Source: Hymenobacter sp. BT188
Lineage (GTDB): Bacteria; Bacteroidota; Bacteroidia; Cytophagales; Hymenobacteraceae
Direction of reading: 5' to 3'
Length of the DNA: 64,000 nucleotides
NCBI RefSeq assembly: GCF_014333585.1
Contig: NZ_JACSCW010000002.1
Location: forward strand, 868,001-932,000
A program made the translations under genes and the position numbers. The first letter of the stretch is position 1; each line of letters opens with the position of its first letter. The notes below the pieces were generated by a model that did not search any database, had not been told where the DNA came from, and saw only the letters and a program-made list of their open reading frames with translations. This document shows positions 17,951 through 26,717 of this stretch, one piece after another.

Positions 17951-20755
17951 TTAGTCAGGGCGCACCAGCACCAGGCGCTGATGCTGGCCTAGCATTTCGG
18001 CCGTGTACACGCCGCCGGGCAAAGGCCGGCCGTTTTGGTCTTCAGCATTCCAGGGCAGCTGGTGAGTACCCATTTCAGTGGCTGACTGAAAAGTGCGTAC
18101 TACCTGGCCTTGGGCATCGCGGATGCGCAATGTGTGCTGACCGGGCGTGTGCAGCGTATAGTGGAGGGTAGTGCGGCCGCCAAATACCCGGTCGCCGGGG
18201 GCCGCCAGCGTTAAGATTTCGGGAGCCGCAGCGGTATACACAGGGTTCAGGCGCAAGCCCTGAATAGCAACGATAAGCGGCTGATTCTGAAAGCGTACGC
18301 GCACATGCAAAGCTTGCTTGGTAGTATCGTAGCGCCAGGTATCGGCGGGGGCGGGCTGTCCGGCTACGAGCACAGCGCTAGGGGCGGCAGCTACGCGCGG
18401 AATCAGCAGCTCGATAACGCGGCTGGGGGGCATTTTGGCGTAGCCTTGGCCACTGGCACTTATATGAATCTCGGATTGGTTAGCGGCCGTTGTGCCCAAA
18501 AAAGAAAGTAGCTGAAATTGCCCCCCAGCCATTGCCTGTGCCGATTTTCCGTCATCTTCATATAGCGTAAAGCTGGAGTTAGGAACGTCGTAATCAGCAT
18601 AAAAGCGCACACGTAAAGTATCAGTGTGGTAGCGGGCCGTGGTGTTGACATAGGGTGCAAGCGGTAAGAAAGCACCGGCCTTCACAAGAAGCGGCACACG
18701 CTCCAGGGGTGCGTTTCTGCCCACAATTTGCCCCCCAGTCAGGGTTTCATGCGAATAAAAATCAATCCAAGTGCCGGCAGGCAGCAGCACGTTGCGTCGA
18801 CGCTGCCCCGGCTGTATTACGGGTGCCACTAACAGGTTAGGCCCGAGTAAATACTGGTCGTTTATGTTGCCCAACTGCTCATTATCCAACCCTGAAGCTG
18901 CCTCGTAGTTCATGGGGCGGGCTAGCGGTGCGCCGGTCTGGGCATTTTGCCAAGCCAGGGTGTAGAGATAGGGAAGTAGCTCGTATCGCTGGCGGACGGC
19001 GTTGCGCACGATGCTTTTGTAGGGCTCTGGGTAATAGTAAGGCTCAGGAGGAACGCCTTCGCCGTGGGGGCGCATAATAGGGCAGAGCGAAGCCATTTGT
19101 AGCCAGCGCGTGTACAACTCTGGGTCGATGGGCCCCACGCAGAAGCCGCCAGCATCGGAATGCATGTAGCCCACGCCGCCTATGCTCACGCCCAGCATAA
19201 TGGGGATCTGCGCCTGAAAGCCCGACCACGACCGATTAATATCGCCCGACCAGGGAAACACGCTATAGCGCTGCATGCCCGCCCACCCGGACCGCGCCAG
19301 ATTGAACAAGCGCTCCTGTGGATACTCCTGGGCGTATTTTTCGGCGAAAATGCTGGCCCAGGCCTGCCCATAAGCATTATGCACTTTGCGCGTGGGGCCG
19401 GTGACGTGGTGCATTTCCACGGGGTGATTCTCGGGCTCGCCTAAGTCACTCCACCAGCCGCCCACGCCTTCGGTTTTGCGCTTTTTGTAGTACGACCACA
19501 GCCATTCGCGGGCGCTGGGCTTAAACATATCGAGTAACGACGCCGGCCCGGCCCAGAACGAGGCCACCGTGAAAGGACGCCCCACCGAGTCGGTTCCAAT
19601 CAGGCCCTGGGTGCGCACAACGGAGTCGTTGCGGGAAGCGCGCATCACATACGGCTCCGAAATCAGGATAGTCTTGACGCCCACCGAATCCAGATTGCGC
19701 ATCATGGCGGCGGGTTTGGGGAATTTCTGGTAGTCCCAATCAAGGTTGCCCTGGTCTTTGGTAGTACCAAACCAATACAGGTCCAGCACCAGTGCATCTA
19801 GCGGAAACCCTTCTCGGCGCATACGTTGGGCTACGGCTTCGGTTTCGGCCTGAGAGCGATAGCCAAAACGACTTTGAATGAGACCCAGCGCCCAGCGCGG
19901 CGGCAGGGGCTGACGGCCAGTAAGAGACGTGTAGCGGTCCAGAATAGAAGCGTACGAATCGCCCGCCACCAGAAAGTACCCGACGTTATCCAGAGCTTCG
20001 CCGCCGTATTCCATGACGCTTTTATGGGTGGCACCCAGATCGAGGTAGCCGGCTGTGTGGTTGTCGAAGAACAATGCGTAGCCCCGGCTCGACACGACTA
20101 CCGGCAAGGTTAGGTTGAGGTTTTCGGCGCCGTTTTGATAAGCATACCGGGCTTGATTGTATAGCTCCAGGCGGCGTCCGCGGCGGTCCAGCGGCAAGGC
20201 CCGGGCGCCGGTACCGTAGAGTTGCTCGCCGGGCCGCAACCGAAAGCTTACGCCCGTTACACCTTGCTTTGAAACAGCCGTTGCCATGCGCTGAAAAGCC
20301 CCCCAGGCCTCGGTAGCTATGGTATCAGCGCCCCGCAGCAAGTGCAGCCTGAGTGGGTTTTTGCTTACTGCTACGCGCAAATTTTCTGCTAGTTCTAAAT
20401 CCACACTTTGGCTGGTTTCGCGCACACTCGTCGCCAATCCCGTAGCAGGCAGCGTAACCACGCTTACTGAGCCCATAGTCTGCAAGGGGCTGCCTGCAGG
20501 AACATATTCAATGCGCACAACGCCGGTAGCCCATGGGCGTACCTTCAACATTGCCCCATCGGTGGCCTTGATGCTGAGTTGCCCGTTCGTGTACTGGTGC
20601 GAGCGGTAGGCCGCAATAGAGCGTACCGTAGCGTCTGGCCTTTGAAACGGGTCCTGAGTAGGTGGGCCGTCACCCTCCCGCTGCCCGTAGCCAGGCAGGC
20701 TCAACGTAGTCAAAAGGGAAAGCAGAAGTAGGCAAGGGCGTAAACGTGAAAACAT
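17951..20755 (-). CDS. Exported GH31 alpha-glucosidase/alpha-xylosidase with FlgD-like C-terminal domain
   Basis: The 934-residue protein starts MFSRLRPCLLLLSLLTTLSL with cleavage after GYGQ. It has a GH31 N-terminal beta domain, then the catalytic barrel. The nucleophile is probably Asp in WWSDLGEP, and the acid/base is probably Asp in FPWSGDINRSW, flanked by RSGWAGMQRY and MHSDAGGF. After the barrel-linked beta domains, the last 80 residues (HTLRIRDAQGQVVRTF ... GGVYTAEM) resemble a FlgD Ig-like repeat, often found at the ends of exported Bacteroidota enzymes. The frame extends 26 codons upstream to an ATG at 20833, but the signal peptide favours 20755. The substrate class is alpha-linked gluco- or xylo-oligosaccharide. 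Confidence 0.9.
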   Translation of the reverse strand: MFSRLRPCLLLLSLLTTLSLPGYGQREGDGPPTQDPFQRPDATVRSIAAYRSHQYTNGQLSIKATDGAMLKVRPWATGVVRIEYVPAGSPLQTMGSVSVVTLPATGLATSVRETSQSVDLELAENLRVAVSKNPLRLHLLRGADTIATEAWGAFQRMATAVSKQGVTGVSFRLRPGEQLYGTGARALPLDRRGRRLELYNQARYAYQNGAENLNLTLPVVVSSRGYALFFDNHTAGYLDLGATHKSVMEYGGEALDNVGYFLVAGDSYASILDRYTSLTGRQPLPPRWALGLIQSRFGYRSQAETEAVAQRMRREGFPLDALVLDLYWFGTTKDQGNLDWDYQKFPKPAAMMRNLDSVGVKTILISEPYVMRASRNDSVVRTQGLIGTDSVGRPFTVASFWAGPASLLDMFKPSAREWLWSYYKKRKTEGVGGWWSDLGEPENHPVEMHHVTGPTRKVHNAYGQAWASIFAEKYAQEYPQERLFNLARSGWAGMQRYSVFPWSGDINRSWSGFQAQIPIMLGVSIGGVGYMHSDAGGFCVGPIDPELYTRWLQMASLCPIMRPHGEGVPPEPYYYPEPYKSIVRNAVRQRYELLPYLYTLAWQNAQTGAPLARPMNYEAASGLDNEQLGNINDQYLLGPNLLVAPVIQPGQRRRNVLLPAGTWIDFYSHETLTGGQIVGRNAPLERVPLLVKAGAFLPLAPYVNTTARYHTDTLRVRFYADYDVPNSSFTLYEDDGKSAQAMAGGQFQLLSFLGTTAANQSEIHISASGQGYAKMPPSRVIELLIPRVAAAPSAVLVAGQPAPADTWRYDTTKQALHVRVRFQNQPLIVAIQGLRLNPVYTAAAPEILTLAAPGDRVFGGRTTLHYTLHTPGQHTLRIRDAQGQVVRTFQSATEMGTHQLPWNAEDQNGRPLPGGVYTAEMLGQHQRLVLVRPD

Positions 20756-21136
20756 AGGGGAGCGGAGGGCAGATGGCTTTTTGGATAAGCAAAGAAACTC
20801 TGCAAAGTGTACTCGAGGTGTAATACAGTTCATCGGTTAGACCATAATGCAAGCGTAAAGTAGGAAGGGAAGGTTGCGCGGCGAGATAGAGGTACCTGTT
20901 AGATCAGGCGGTAAAGCACAGATAAAAAGGTGTTGAGCCTGCTAAGGGCCGCAAGAGTAAGCGGCTAGCAGGTCAGTGTTCAAGGTTTAGGTGGCCGCTT
21001 AACAGGCTGGTTTTCTATTTGTTTTAAGTATCTGATAATGAATATTTTGAACATAATTATGTACTGTCAAAAACTCAACTGCACCGAGGTGGGTCCGTAA
21101 GCCTAGTCATCTATCTACCCACCAAAATCCATCGTT
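20756..21136. other. 380-base intergenic region between divergent genes
   Basis: It separates the minus-strand GH31 from the plus-strand pair of small proteins. The part near 21010-21060 is AT-rich and includes ATATTTTGAAC, one base short of the TAnnTTTG box, about 90 bases before the ATG at 21137. On the minus strand a TTTCTTTG octamer near the GH31 start has one mismatch to the same consensus. I see no RNA gene, repeat or coding sequence here. Confidence 0.4.
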
Positions 21137-21487
21137 ATGCAAGAAGAAAGCAAATCAACCGGTACTGCTCAGCTCGACGCTACTATTCAAGCCCTGCAAG
21201 GAGGTAATCTTGCAGGATTAGCCCCCCAGGCTGGCTCTAATATTCAAAGCTGGATTAGCACCCTCCAACACTCTAATAATGGTCAGCTCTCCGGTATTGC
21301 CTCGGAGCTGGAGCGCTTAAACGACGCGTTGTCGGGCAGCACGCCCGATACCATGCAGGTGCAGCAATCGTTGCGCACGTTGGGCGAGCACACAACGCGC
21401 GCCGCCGAATCGGCTGATCCTGGTTCGCAGGATAAAGTGCGCCAGTTGGGCCAAGCGCTTAGCGCGGCCGCTAGTCAGATTCGCTAA
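21137..21487 (+). CDS. Small helical protein of unknown function, first of a tandem paralogous pair
   Basis: The 116-residue protein has no signal peptide and no membrane segment. It is predicted mostly helical, with a polar N-terminus and regular heptad-like spacing of Leu/Ala in the second half. It aligns along most of its length with the next gene. Shared landmarks are W-I-x-T-L near residue 38, ELxxL near 58, PDTxQxxQSLxxLGEHTT in the middle, and QLGQxLSxAAxQ at the end. I recognise no family. The two genes are about 100 bases apart on one strand and probably arose by duplication. The high Ala/Gln/Ser content and small size would suit a cytoplasmic stress or structural protein, but that is only a guess. 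Confidence 0.72.
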   Translation: MQEESKSTGTAQLDATIQALQGGNLAGLAPQAGSNIQSWISTLQHSNNGQLSGIASELERLNDALSGSTPDTMQVQQSLRTLGEHTTRAAESADPGSQDKVRQLGQALSAAASQIR

Positions 21488-21585
21488 GTACACCTTTAGT
21501 CCCCAGAAATCGGGCTGATGCTGCAAGGCGTCGGTCCGCTTTACTTTGCCTCTGTTTTCTGCTCTTTCTTAAGCCTTTCTCTGCT

Positions 21586-21927
21586 ATGTCAACATCCCAG
21601 AATAATTTATCCCACCTCGACTCAACCCTCAATTCGCTCAATGGCGGCCTGCACGAAGCGCGCCATGGCGCCACTCGCAGCATCAACAGCTGGATCGATA
21701 CGCTCAAAGTCAGCGCCGATACCAAGCTAAATGGTGTGGCCCACGAGCTAGAGAACCTCAAGGAACTGCTCGATTCGCCCATGCCCGATACCAACCAACT
21801 CAGCCAGTCGCTGACAAAGCTGGGCGAGCATACCACCAAAGCCGCTGCCGGCGCCGACGGTGCCACGGCCGATAAGCTGCAGCAGCTAGGCCAAATGCTT
21901 AGTAGCGCCGCTGGTCAGTTGAAGTAA
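21586..21927 (+). CDS. Small helical protein of unknown function, second of a tandem paralogous pair
   Basis: The 113-residue product starts at an ATG directly before STSQNNLSHLD. It repeats the architecture of the preceding protein: SWIDTLK, HELENLKELL, MPDTNQLSQSLTKLGEHTTKAA and QLGQMLSSAAGQLK. The GEHTT box is the best conserved part of the pair. No signal peptide, cysteine or known motif. It is followed 20 bases later by a long convergent terminator shared with gamma-glutamyltransferase. Conservation between the two copies at the protein level, with diverged bases, argues that both are real genes. Confidence 0.74.
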   Translation: MSTSQNNLSHLDSTLNSLNGGLHEARHGATRSINSWIDTLKVSADTKLNGVAHELENLKELLDSPMPDTNQLSQSLTKLGEHTTKAAAGADGATADKLQQLGQMLSSAAGQLK

Positions 21928-21946
21928 AACTTGACTAGCATAAAGT

Positions 21947-21994
21947 AGAAGAGGTTGAGTAAAGGCTATGATTAGTCTTTACTCAACCTCTTCT
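21947..21994. terminator. Bidirectional terminator, 18-bp perfect stem
   Basis: AGAAGAGGTTGAGTAAAG at 21947-21964 pairs exactly with 21977-21994 around a 12-base loop. It lies between the convergent small-protein genes and the gamma-glutamyltransferase gene. Unlike most terminators here, it does not use the GCCCCCCAG stem. Confidence 0.85.
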
Positions 21995-22014
21995 GTTGTT
22001 AATGAAGATGGGTC

Positions 22015-23766
22015 CTAGTAGCCCATCGCCTTATCGTCGCCCCGTGGGTCGGCGCCGCCTTCCAAGTGACCGTCGGGTAGCACACGGATGGCATCGACGC
22101 GGCCCCAGGCGCTACGGGGATTGATCTTGTAGCCACGGCGCTGCAGGGTGTCGCGGGCGGCGGGGAGGAGGGCGTTTTCTTCGGCGTCAATCTGATCGGG
22201 GAGCCATTGATGATGCAGGCGCGGTGCGGATACCGCTTGCTGCATAGTCATGCCATAATCGAGCACGTGAATAATGGTTTGAAGCACACTGGTGATAATA
22301 GTGCTGCCGCCGGGCGTGCCCACCACCATGAACAGTTTGCCGCCCTGCGTAACGATAGTCGGCGTCATAGACGAAAGCATGCGCTTACCGGGCTCAATAG
22401 CGTTGGCCGTGCCGCCCACCAGGCCATAATAGTTGGGCGCACCAGCTTTCACCGAGAAATCGTCCATTTCATTATTCAGCAAAAAGCCCGCGCCGGCTAC
22501 TACCACTTTGCTGCCGTAGCTGCCGTTGAGCGTAGTAGTGCACGATACCGCATTGCCCATAGCGTCCACAACGTTGTAATGAGTGGTTTGGTCGCTTTCA
22601 TACACAGGCAGGCCCGCGCCGGCTTGCACCTCCGAAGACGGAGTAGCCCGGCCATTATTTTCCAGCGTGCTCATCCGATTCTTGACATAAGTCGGGTCGG
22701 TGAGCTGGGCTACGGGCACTTTACCGAAGTCCGGGTCACCGAGGTAAGTGGCGCGGTCAGCATACACCCGGCGCTCAGCCTCCGTGATATAATGCACTGC
22801 CAGCGGCGAATGCCAGCCAGCGGCGCGCAAATCATAGGGCTCCAGCATTTGCAGCATTTGCAATAAAGCCACGCCACCGCTGCTCGGTGGCGGCATTGCA
22901 ATTAAGTCGTAGCCACGGTAGCTGCCGCGCAACGGAGCACGCCACTTAGGTTGGTACTTCAGCAAATCCTGCTCAGTAATAATGCCGCCGCCCCGCTGCA
23001 TCTCAGCCACGATTAACTTGGCCGTTGGGCCCTGATAGAAGCCCGCCCGACCCTGGTCGCGAATGCGCTCTAAGGTGCGGGCCAGGTCGGGGTAGCGGAT
23101 AGTGTCACCGGCCTGCCAAGGGCGCGTATCTCCATCGGGCCGCACGTATGCGGGTGTATGCTTGGGGTTGTACTTAATGAAATCTGGACGCGTGCGGTTG
23201 AGGCCAGCGGCTTCTTTGCTTGTGAGAACCACGCCGCGACGAGCCAGCTCTACGGCAGGCTGCACCAGATCGGTCCAAGGAAGCTTGCCCAGCTTCTGGT
23301 GCACGGTTACCATACCGGCCACGGTGCCCGGCACACCCGATGCCAGGTGGCCCGCCGTGCTCAGATCCGTAATGACATTGCCTTGCTTGTCTAGGTACAT
23401 ATCGCGACTGGCGGCGCTGGGGGCCATTTCCCGAAAATCTAACGCGCCTATGCTGCCCTCATTTCCCCGATACAGAAAGAAGCCGCCGCCGCCGAGGTTG
23501 CCGGCCGTTGGTAAAACTACGGCTAGCGCAAACTGTACCGCTACGGCCGCGTCATAGGCATTGCCGCCCTTCTGCAATACTTCCAGCCCAATGCGCGACG
23601 CCTCCGGGTGAGCCGACACAACCATAGCCTGGGCTGTAATCAGACTCGGCTCGGAAGCTGGCAACGGCGCTGCCAGCGTGTTCGCGGAAGTAACAGAAGC
23701 GGTTGGCGTGCTGGTAGTGCACGCCAGCAGCGCCAACAAGACAAAGGAGTAAAAGTGGGACTTCAT
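22015..23766 (-). CDS. ggt: Gamma-glutamyltransferase lipoprotein
   Basis: The 583-residue precursor cleaves itself into two subunits and hydrolyses or transfers the gamma-glutamyl group of glutathione and related peptides outside the cytoplasm. It begins MKSHFYSFVLLALLACTTS, a lipobox with Cys at about 16. The large-subunit landmark is QKGGNAYDAAVA with GGGGFFLYR. The autoprocessing Thr is in DQTTHYNVVD, and the small subunit has GNAVSCTTTLNGSYGS, GFLLNNEMDDFS, and PGKRMLSSMTPTIV with GTPGGSTI. All key motifs are present and the length is standard. It is transcribed alone and converges on the small-protein pair. Confidence 0.95.
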   Translation of the reverse strand: MKSHFYSFVLLALLACTTSTPTASVTSANTLAAPLPASEPSLITAQAMVVSAHPEASRIGLEVLQKGGNAYDAAVAVQFALAVVLPTAGNLGGGGFFLYRGNEGSIGALDFREMAPSAASRDMYLDKQGNVITDLSTAGHLASGVPGTVAGMVTVHQKLGKLPWTDLVQPAVELARRGVVLTSKEAAGLNRTRPDFIKYNPKHTPAYVRPDGDTRPWQAGDTIRYPDLARTLERIRDQGRAGFYQGPTAKLIVAEMQRGGGIITEQDLLKYQPKWRAPLRGSYRGYDLIAMPPPSSGGVALLQMLQMLEPYDLRAAGWHSPLAVHYITEAERRVYADRATYLGDPDFGKVPVAQLTDPTYVKNRMSTLENNGRATPSSEVQAGAGLPVYESDQTTHYNVVDAMGNAVSCTTTLNGSYGSKVVVAGAGFLLNNEMDDFSVKAGAPNYYGLVGGTANAIEPGKRMLSSMTPTIVTQGGKLFMVVGTPGGSTIITSVLQTIIHVLDYGMTMQQAVSAPRLHHQWLPDQIDAEENALLPAARDTLQRRGYKINPRSAWGRVDAIRVLPDGHLEGGADPRGDDKAMGY

Positions 23767-23989
23767 ACAGGTAATATAGGGCTTACAGCCGTTACCAAGC
23801 TTTGTGCCCCTTTTAGTAATATAGCCTCGGTAAAATATATTTTTTAAAACGACCCCAAATTTGCCCCCCAGTACGCCATGCTACGTTGAGAAGATAAAAA
23901 TAAGGCAGCTTTGAGTAGCTTAAGAACCGAACTGCCTCACTAACACCAACTCCGAAAAAAGAGCAGAGGTGATAATCCGATGGTAATGA

Positions 23990-23997
23990 TAGTTTTG
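23990..23997 (+). promoter_or_regulatory. Candidate -7 element TAGTTTTG for the branching enzyme gene
   Basis: This octamer is an exact TAnnTTTG match 19 bases before the ATG at 24017. No convincing TTG lies at -33, so this is a half-site assignment. Confidence 0.4.
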
Positions 23998-24016
23998 CCT
24001 AAACTCTAGTTGCGCT

Positions 24017-26059
24017 ATGAAAACTCCTGACCTCACTGTTGTCTCAACTGCTATCCTGCCCATTGTGCAGCAGGACCCCTGGCTCGAACCTTACGAACCT
24101 GTGCTGCTGGCCCGGCAAGAGCGCCTGCGACAGCGTTTGCAGGAAATTGAGCAATCGCATGGTTCTCTGAGCAAATTTGCCACCGCTCACCAATATTTAG
24201 GCCTTAACTACGACGCCCGGCGCCGCGGCTACTGGTTTCGGGAGTGGGCGCCAGCGGCTGAAGGGCTGTTTCTGGTGGGCGATTTTAACGGCTGGGACCG
24301 CACCGCTACTCCTTTGAAAAAAGGCGAAAATGGCGTATGGGAGGTGTTTCTGCCTGATAAAGACTATAAGGAGAGGCTCACGCACCACAGCCGCTACAAA
24401 ATACATGTAGTTACGCGTCGGGGGGCAAAAGACCGCCTGCCGGCTACGCTGCGCAGGGCTGTGCAGGACCCCGAAACCAAAGACTACACGGGTCAAGTGT
24501 GGCGCCCCGAAGCGCCCTTTATCTGGACTGACCAGAAGTTTCGGATCAATAATTATGTGCGCGAGCCCTTCATTTATGAATGCCACGTAGGCATGGCTAC
24601 GGAAGAGGGGAAGGTGGGCAGCTACCTGGAATTCGCTGAAAAAGTGTTGCCCCGCGTGCAGGCTTTAGGCTATAACTGCTTGCAGCTCATGGCTGTGATG
24701 GAGCACCCATATTACGGCTCCTTTGGCTATCATGTGGCCAATTTCTTTGCGGTTTCGTCGCGGTTTGGCACGCCTGAGGAGCTGAAGCACCTGATAAACG
24801 AAGCGCATAACAGGGGCATCGCGGTGCTGCTGGATGTGGTGCATTCGCACGCTGTGAAGAATGAGGCGGAAGGATTAGCTGATTTCGACGGCTCTGGGGG
24901 GCAATATTTTCACGCCGGGCCCCGCGGCAACCATCCCGGCTGGGACTCCAAGCTATTTAACTACGGGCAACCGGAGGTGCAGCAGTTTTTGCTGTCCAAT
25001 CTGCGCTATTGGCTGGAAGAGTTTCACTTCGATGGCTTTCGCTTCGATGGGGTGACTTCTATGCTCTACCATCATCACGGCGAGGGCGTGGCTTTCAGTT
25101 CCTATGCCCAGTATTTTGGCCCGGAGGCCGATGAAGACGCTATTCTATACTTGCAATTGGCCTCTACGCTGGTGCAGGAGCTGAAGCGCGGAGCCTTGCT
25201 CATTGCCGAAGATATGAGCGGCCTGCCGGGCTTGTGCCGGCCTATCAGCGAAGGCGGCGTCGGCTTCAACTACCGCCTGGGTATGGGCATTCCTGATTAT
25301 TGGATTAAGCTGCTTAAGCACCGCCGCGACGAAGACTGGAATCTGGGCGAATTGTGGTACACGCTCACCAATCGTCGCGTAGGGGAGAAAACCGTGGCCT
25401 ACGCCGAGTCGCACGACCAGGCATTGGTGGGGGACAAAACCTTGGCACACTGGCTTATGGATGCGGCCATTTACTCGCACATGAGTAAGAATGACCCTGA
25501 CCCCGTGGTGGCCCGTGGAATGGCGCTGCATAAGATGATTCGCCTCATTACGTTGGCATTGGGGGGGGAAGCCTACCTCACCTTTATTGGCAACGAGTTC
25601 GGGCATCCTGAGTGGGTCGATTTTCCGCGTCAGGGCAATGACTGGAGCTACCACTACGCCCGCCGGCAGTGGTCGTTGGCCGATAATCCTGATCTTAAGT
25701 ATCAGTTCCTGCTGGCCTTCGACCAAGCGATGATAGACATAGCCAAATCGCGCCGCCTGCTGGCGGCCGCCCATGCCCATCTGCTCAACAATGACCCCGA
25801 GAACCAGGTTCTTATTTTCGAGCGTGGGGGGCTAATTTTCGTGTTCAACTTCCATGTTGAGCGCAGTGTGCCAGACTACCGCTTCTTCGTGCCCAAGCCG
25901 GGGCGTTACCGGGTTGTTCTGTCCTCCGATTCGCCCCAGTTCGACGGCTTCAACCGGGTAGATGACGCGTTGATCTATGAAACCTTCCAAGAGGATGAGG
26001 TAGACAAATTGAGCCTTTATGTAACGAGCCGCACGGCTTTGGTACTGGCGCGGGTGTAA
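24017..26059 (+). CDS. glgB: 1,4-alpha-glucan branching enzyme, GH13 (eukaryote-like GH13_8 type)
   Basis: The 680-residue enzyme forms alpha-1,6 branches in glycogen. After an N-terminal segment, a carbohydrate-binding module 48 is marked by FREWAPAAEGLFLVGDFNGWDR (about 70-95). The barrel has MEHPYYGSFGYHVANFFA, DVVHSHAVKN, the nucleophile Asp in FDGFRFDGV, the acid Glu in LIAEDMSGLPG, and AESHDQALVGDKT. This set matches the GH13_8 branching enzymes shared by plants, animals and many Bacteroidota. A run of eight G residues at 25561-25568 lies in the coding region (LALGGEAYL) and keeps the frame. The neighbourhood has GH31 enzymes and a glycosyltransferase half-domain, but no GlgC, GlgP or complete GlgA. 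Confidence 0.93.
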   Translation: MKTPDLTVVSTAILPIVQQDPWLEPYEPVLLARQERLRQRLQEIEQSHGSLSKFATAHQYLGLNYDARRRGYWFREWAPAAEGLFLVGDFNGWDRTATPLKKGENGVWEVFLPDKDYKERLTHHSRYKIHVVTRRGAKDRLPATLRRAVQDPETKDYTGQVWRPEAPFIWTDQKFRINNYVREPFIYECHVGMATEEGKVGSYLEFAEKVLPRVQALGYNCLQLMAVMEHPYYGSFGYHVANFFAVSSRFGTPEELKHLINEAHNRGIAVLLDVVHSHAVKNEAEGLADFDGSGGQYFHAGPRGNHPGWDSKLFNYGQPEVQQFLLSNLRYWLEEFHFDGFRFDGVTSMLYHHHGEGVAFSSYAQYFGPEADEDAILYLQLASTLVQELKRGALLIAEDMSGLPGLCRPISEGGVGFNYRLGMGIPDYWIKLLKHRRDEDWNLGELWYTLTNRRVGEKTVAYAESHDQALVGDKTLAHWLMDAAIYSHMSKNDPDPVVARGMALHKMIRLITLALGGEAYLTFIGNEFGHPEWVDFPRQGNDWSYHYARRQWSLADNPDLKYQFLLAFDQAMIDIAKSRRLLAAAHAHLLNNDPENQVLIFERGGLIFVFNFHVERSVPDYRFFVPKPGRYRVVLSSDSPQFDGFNRVDDALIYETFQEDEVDKLSLYVTSRTALVLARV

Positions 26060-26154
26060 TGTTTTATCAGGGGTATTAAGGCAGCAATTTTAGGGGTAAA
26101 CACAGAAAAAAAAACTGTCGCAAATACCCCCTCACATTGTCGCATTCACACAGT

Positions 26155-26183
26155 TTTGCTCTAGTGGGGGGCTAATATCTTTG
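26155..26183 (+). promoter_or_regulatory. Bacteroidota-type promoter of the VOC protein gene
   Basis: TTTG at 26155-26158 and TATCTTTG at 26176-26183, separated by 17 bases, fit the -33/-7 consensus of Bacteroidota sigma factors. The ATG follows 27 bases later. This is the best complete promoter seen in the window. A GGGGGGC run lies in its spacer. Confidence 0.65.
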
Positions 26184-26210
26184 TTGTGTACTCTTTAAAA
26201 TAATACTGTT

Positions 26211-26645
26211 ATGGCAACTCAGATCTTCGTAAACCTGCCCGTGAAAGACCTCAACAGGTCGGTGGAATTTTTTACCAAAATCGGCTACCACTTCAATCAA
26301 CAATTCACGGATGAGAACGCTACTTGCATGATTGTGGGGGAGAATATATACGTTATGCTTTTGGTGGAGTCATTCTTCCAGACTTTTACCAAAAAAGAAA
26401 TCGTGGATGCTACCAAAAGCACGGAAGCCATCATCTGTCTTTCGGCAGATAGCCGCGAGCAGGTAGATGAAATGGTTCGCAAAGCAGTTAGCGCTGGTGG
26501 CACTATAACCCGTGAGCCTGAGGACCACGGCTACATGTATGGGCATGGGTACCAAGACTTAGATGGGCACCTGTGGGAGATAATGTACATGGACCCAACC
26601 ACCATTATGCCGGAGCAACCCGTAGCAGAAGCTAGTGCTCACTAG
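26211..26645 (+). CDS. VOC (glyoxalase/bleomycin-resistance) superfamily protein
   Basis: A 144-residue single-domain protein of the vicinal oxygen chelate fold. It begins TQIFVNLPVKDLNRSVEFFTKIGYHFN, the typical first beta-alpha-beta unit, and ends with GYQDLDGHLWEIMYMDP, which carries the C-terminal metal-ligand Glu region. A HGYMYGHGYQD segment is characteristic of the YaeR/PhnB-like uncharacterised group. Cytoplasmic. Specific activity cannot be assigned; family members include lactoylglutathione lyases and metal-dependent resistance proteins. It has its own promoter and ends at a perfect 54-base palindrome. Confidence 0.88.
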   Translation: MATQIFVNLPVKDLNRSVEFFTKIGYHFNQQFTDENATCMIVGENIYVMLLVESFFQTFTKKEIVDATKSTEAIICLSADSREQVDEMVRKAVSAGGTITREPEDHGYMYGHGYQDLDGHLWEIMYMDPTTIMPEQPVAEASAH

Positions 26646-26654
26646 TCAAATAAC

Positions 26655-26708
26655 TACAAGCGAAAGGGCCGTATCCAGCTATAGCTGGATACGGCCCTTT
26701 CGCTTGTA
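26655..26708. terminator. Perfect 54-base palindrome, convergent terminator
   Basis: Bases 26655-26680 are exactly complementary to 26683-26708 and the two central bases (AT) are also self-complementary. It therefore forms a 26-bp stem with almost no loop, or a cruciform. It lies 10 bases after the VOC stop and 10 bases before the stop of the convergent YdeI-like gene. Only short A/T tracts flank it. Confidence 0.8.
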
Positions 26709-26717
26709 AATCGATTC

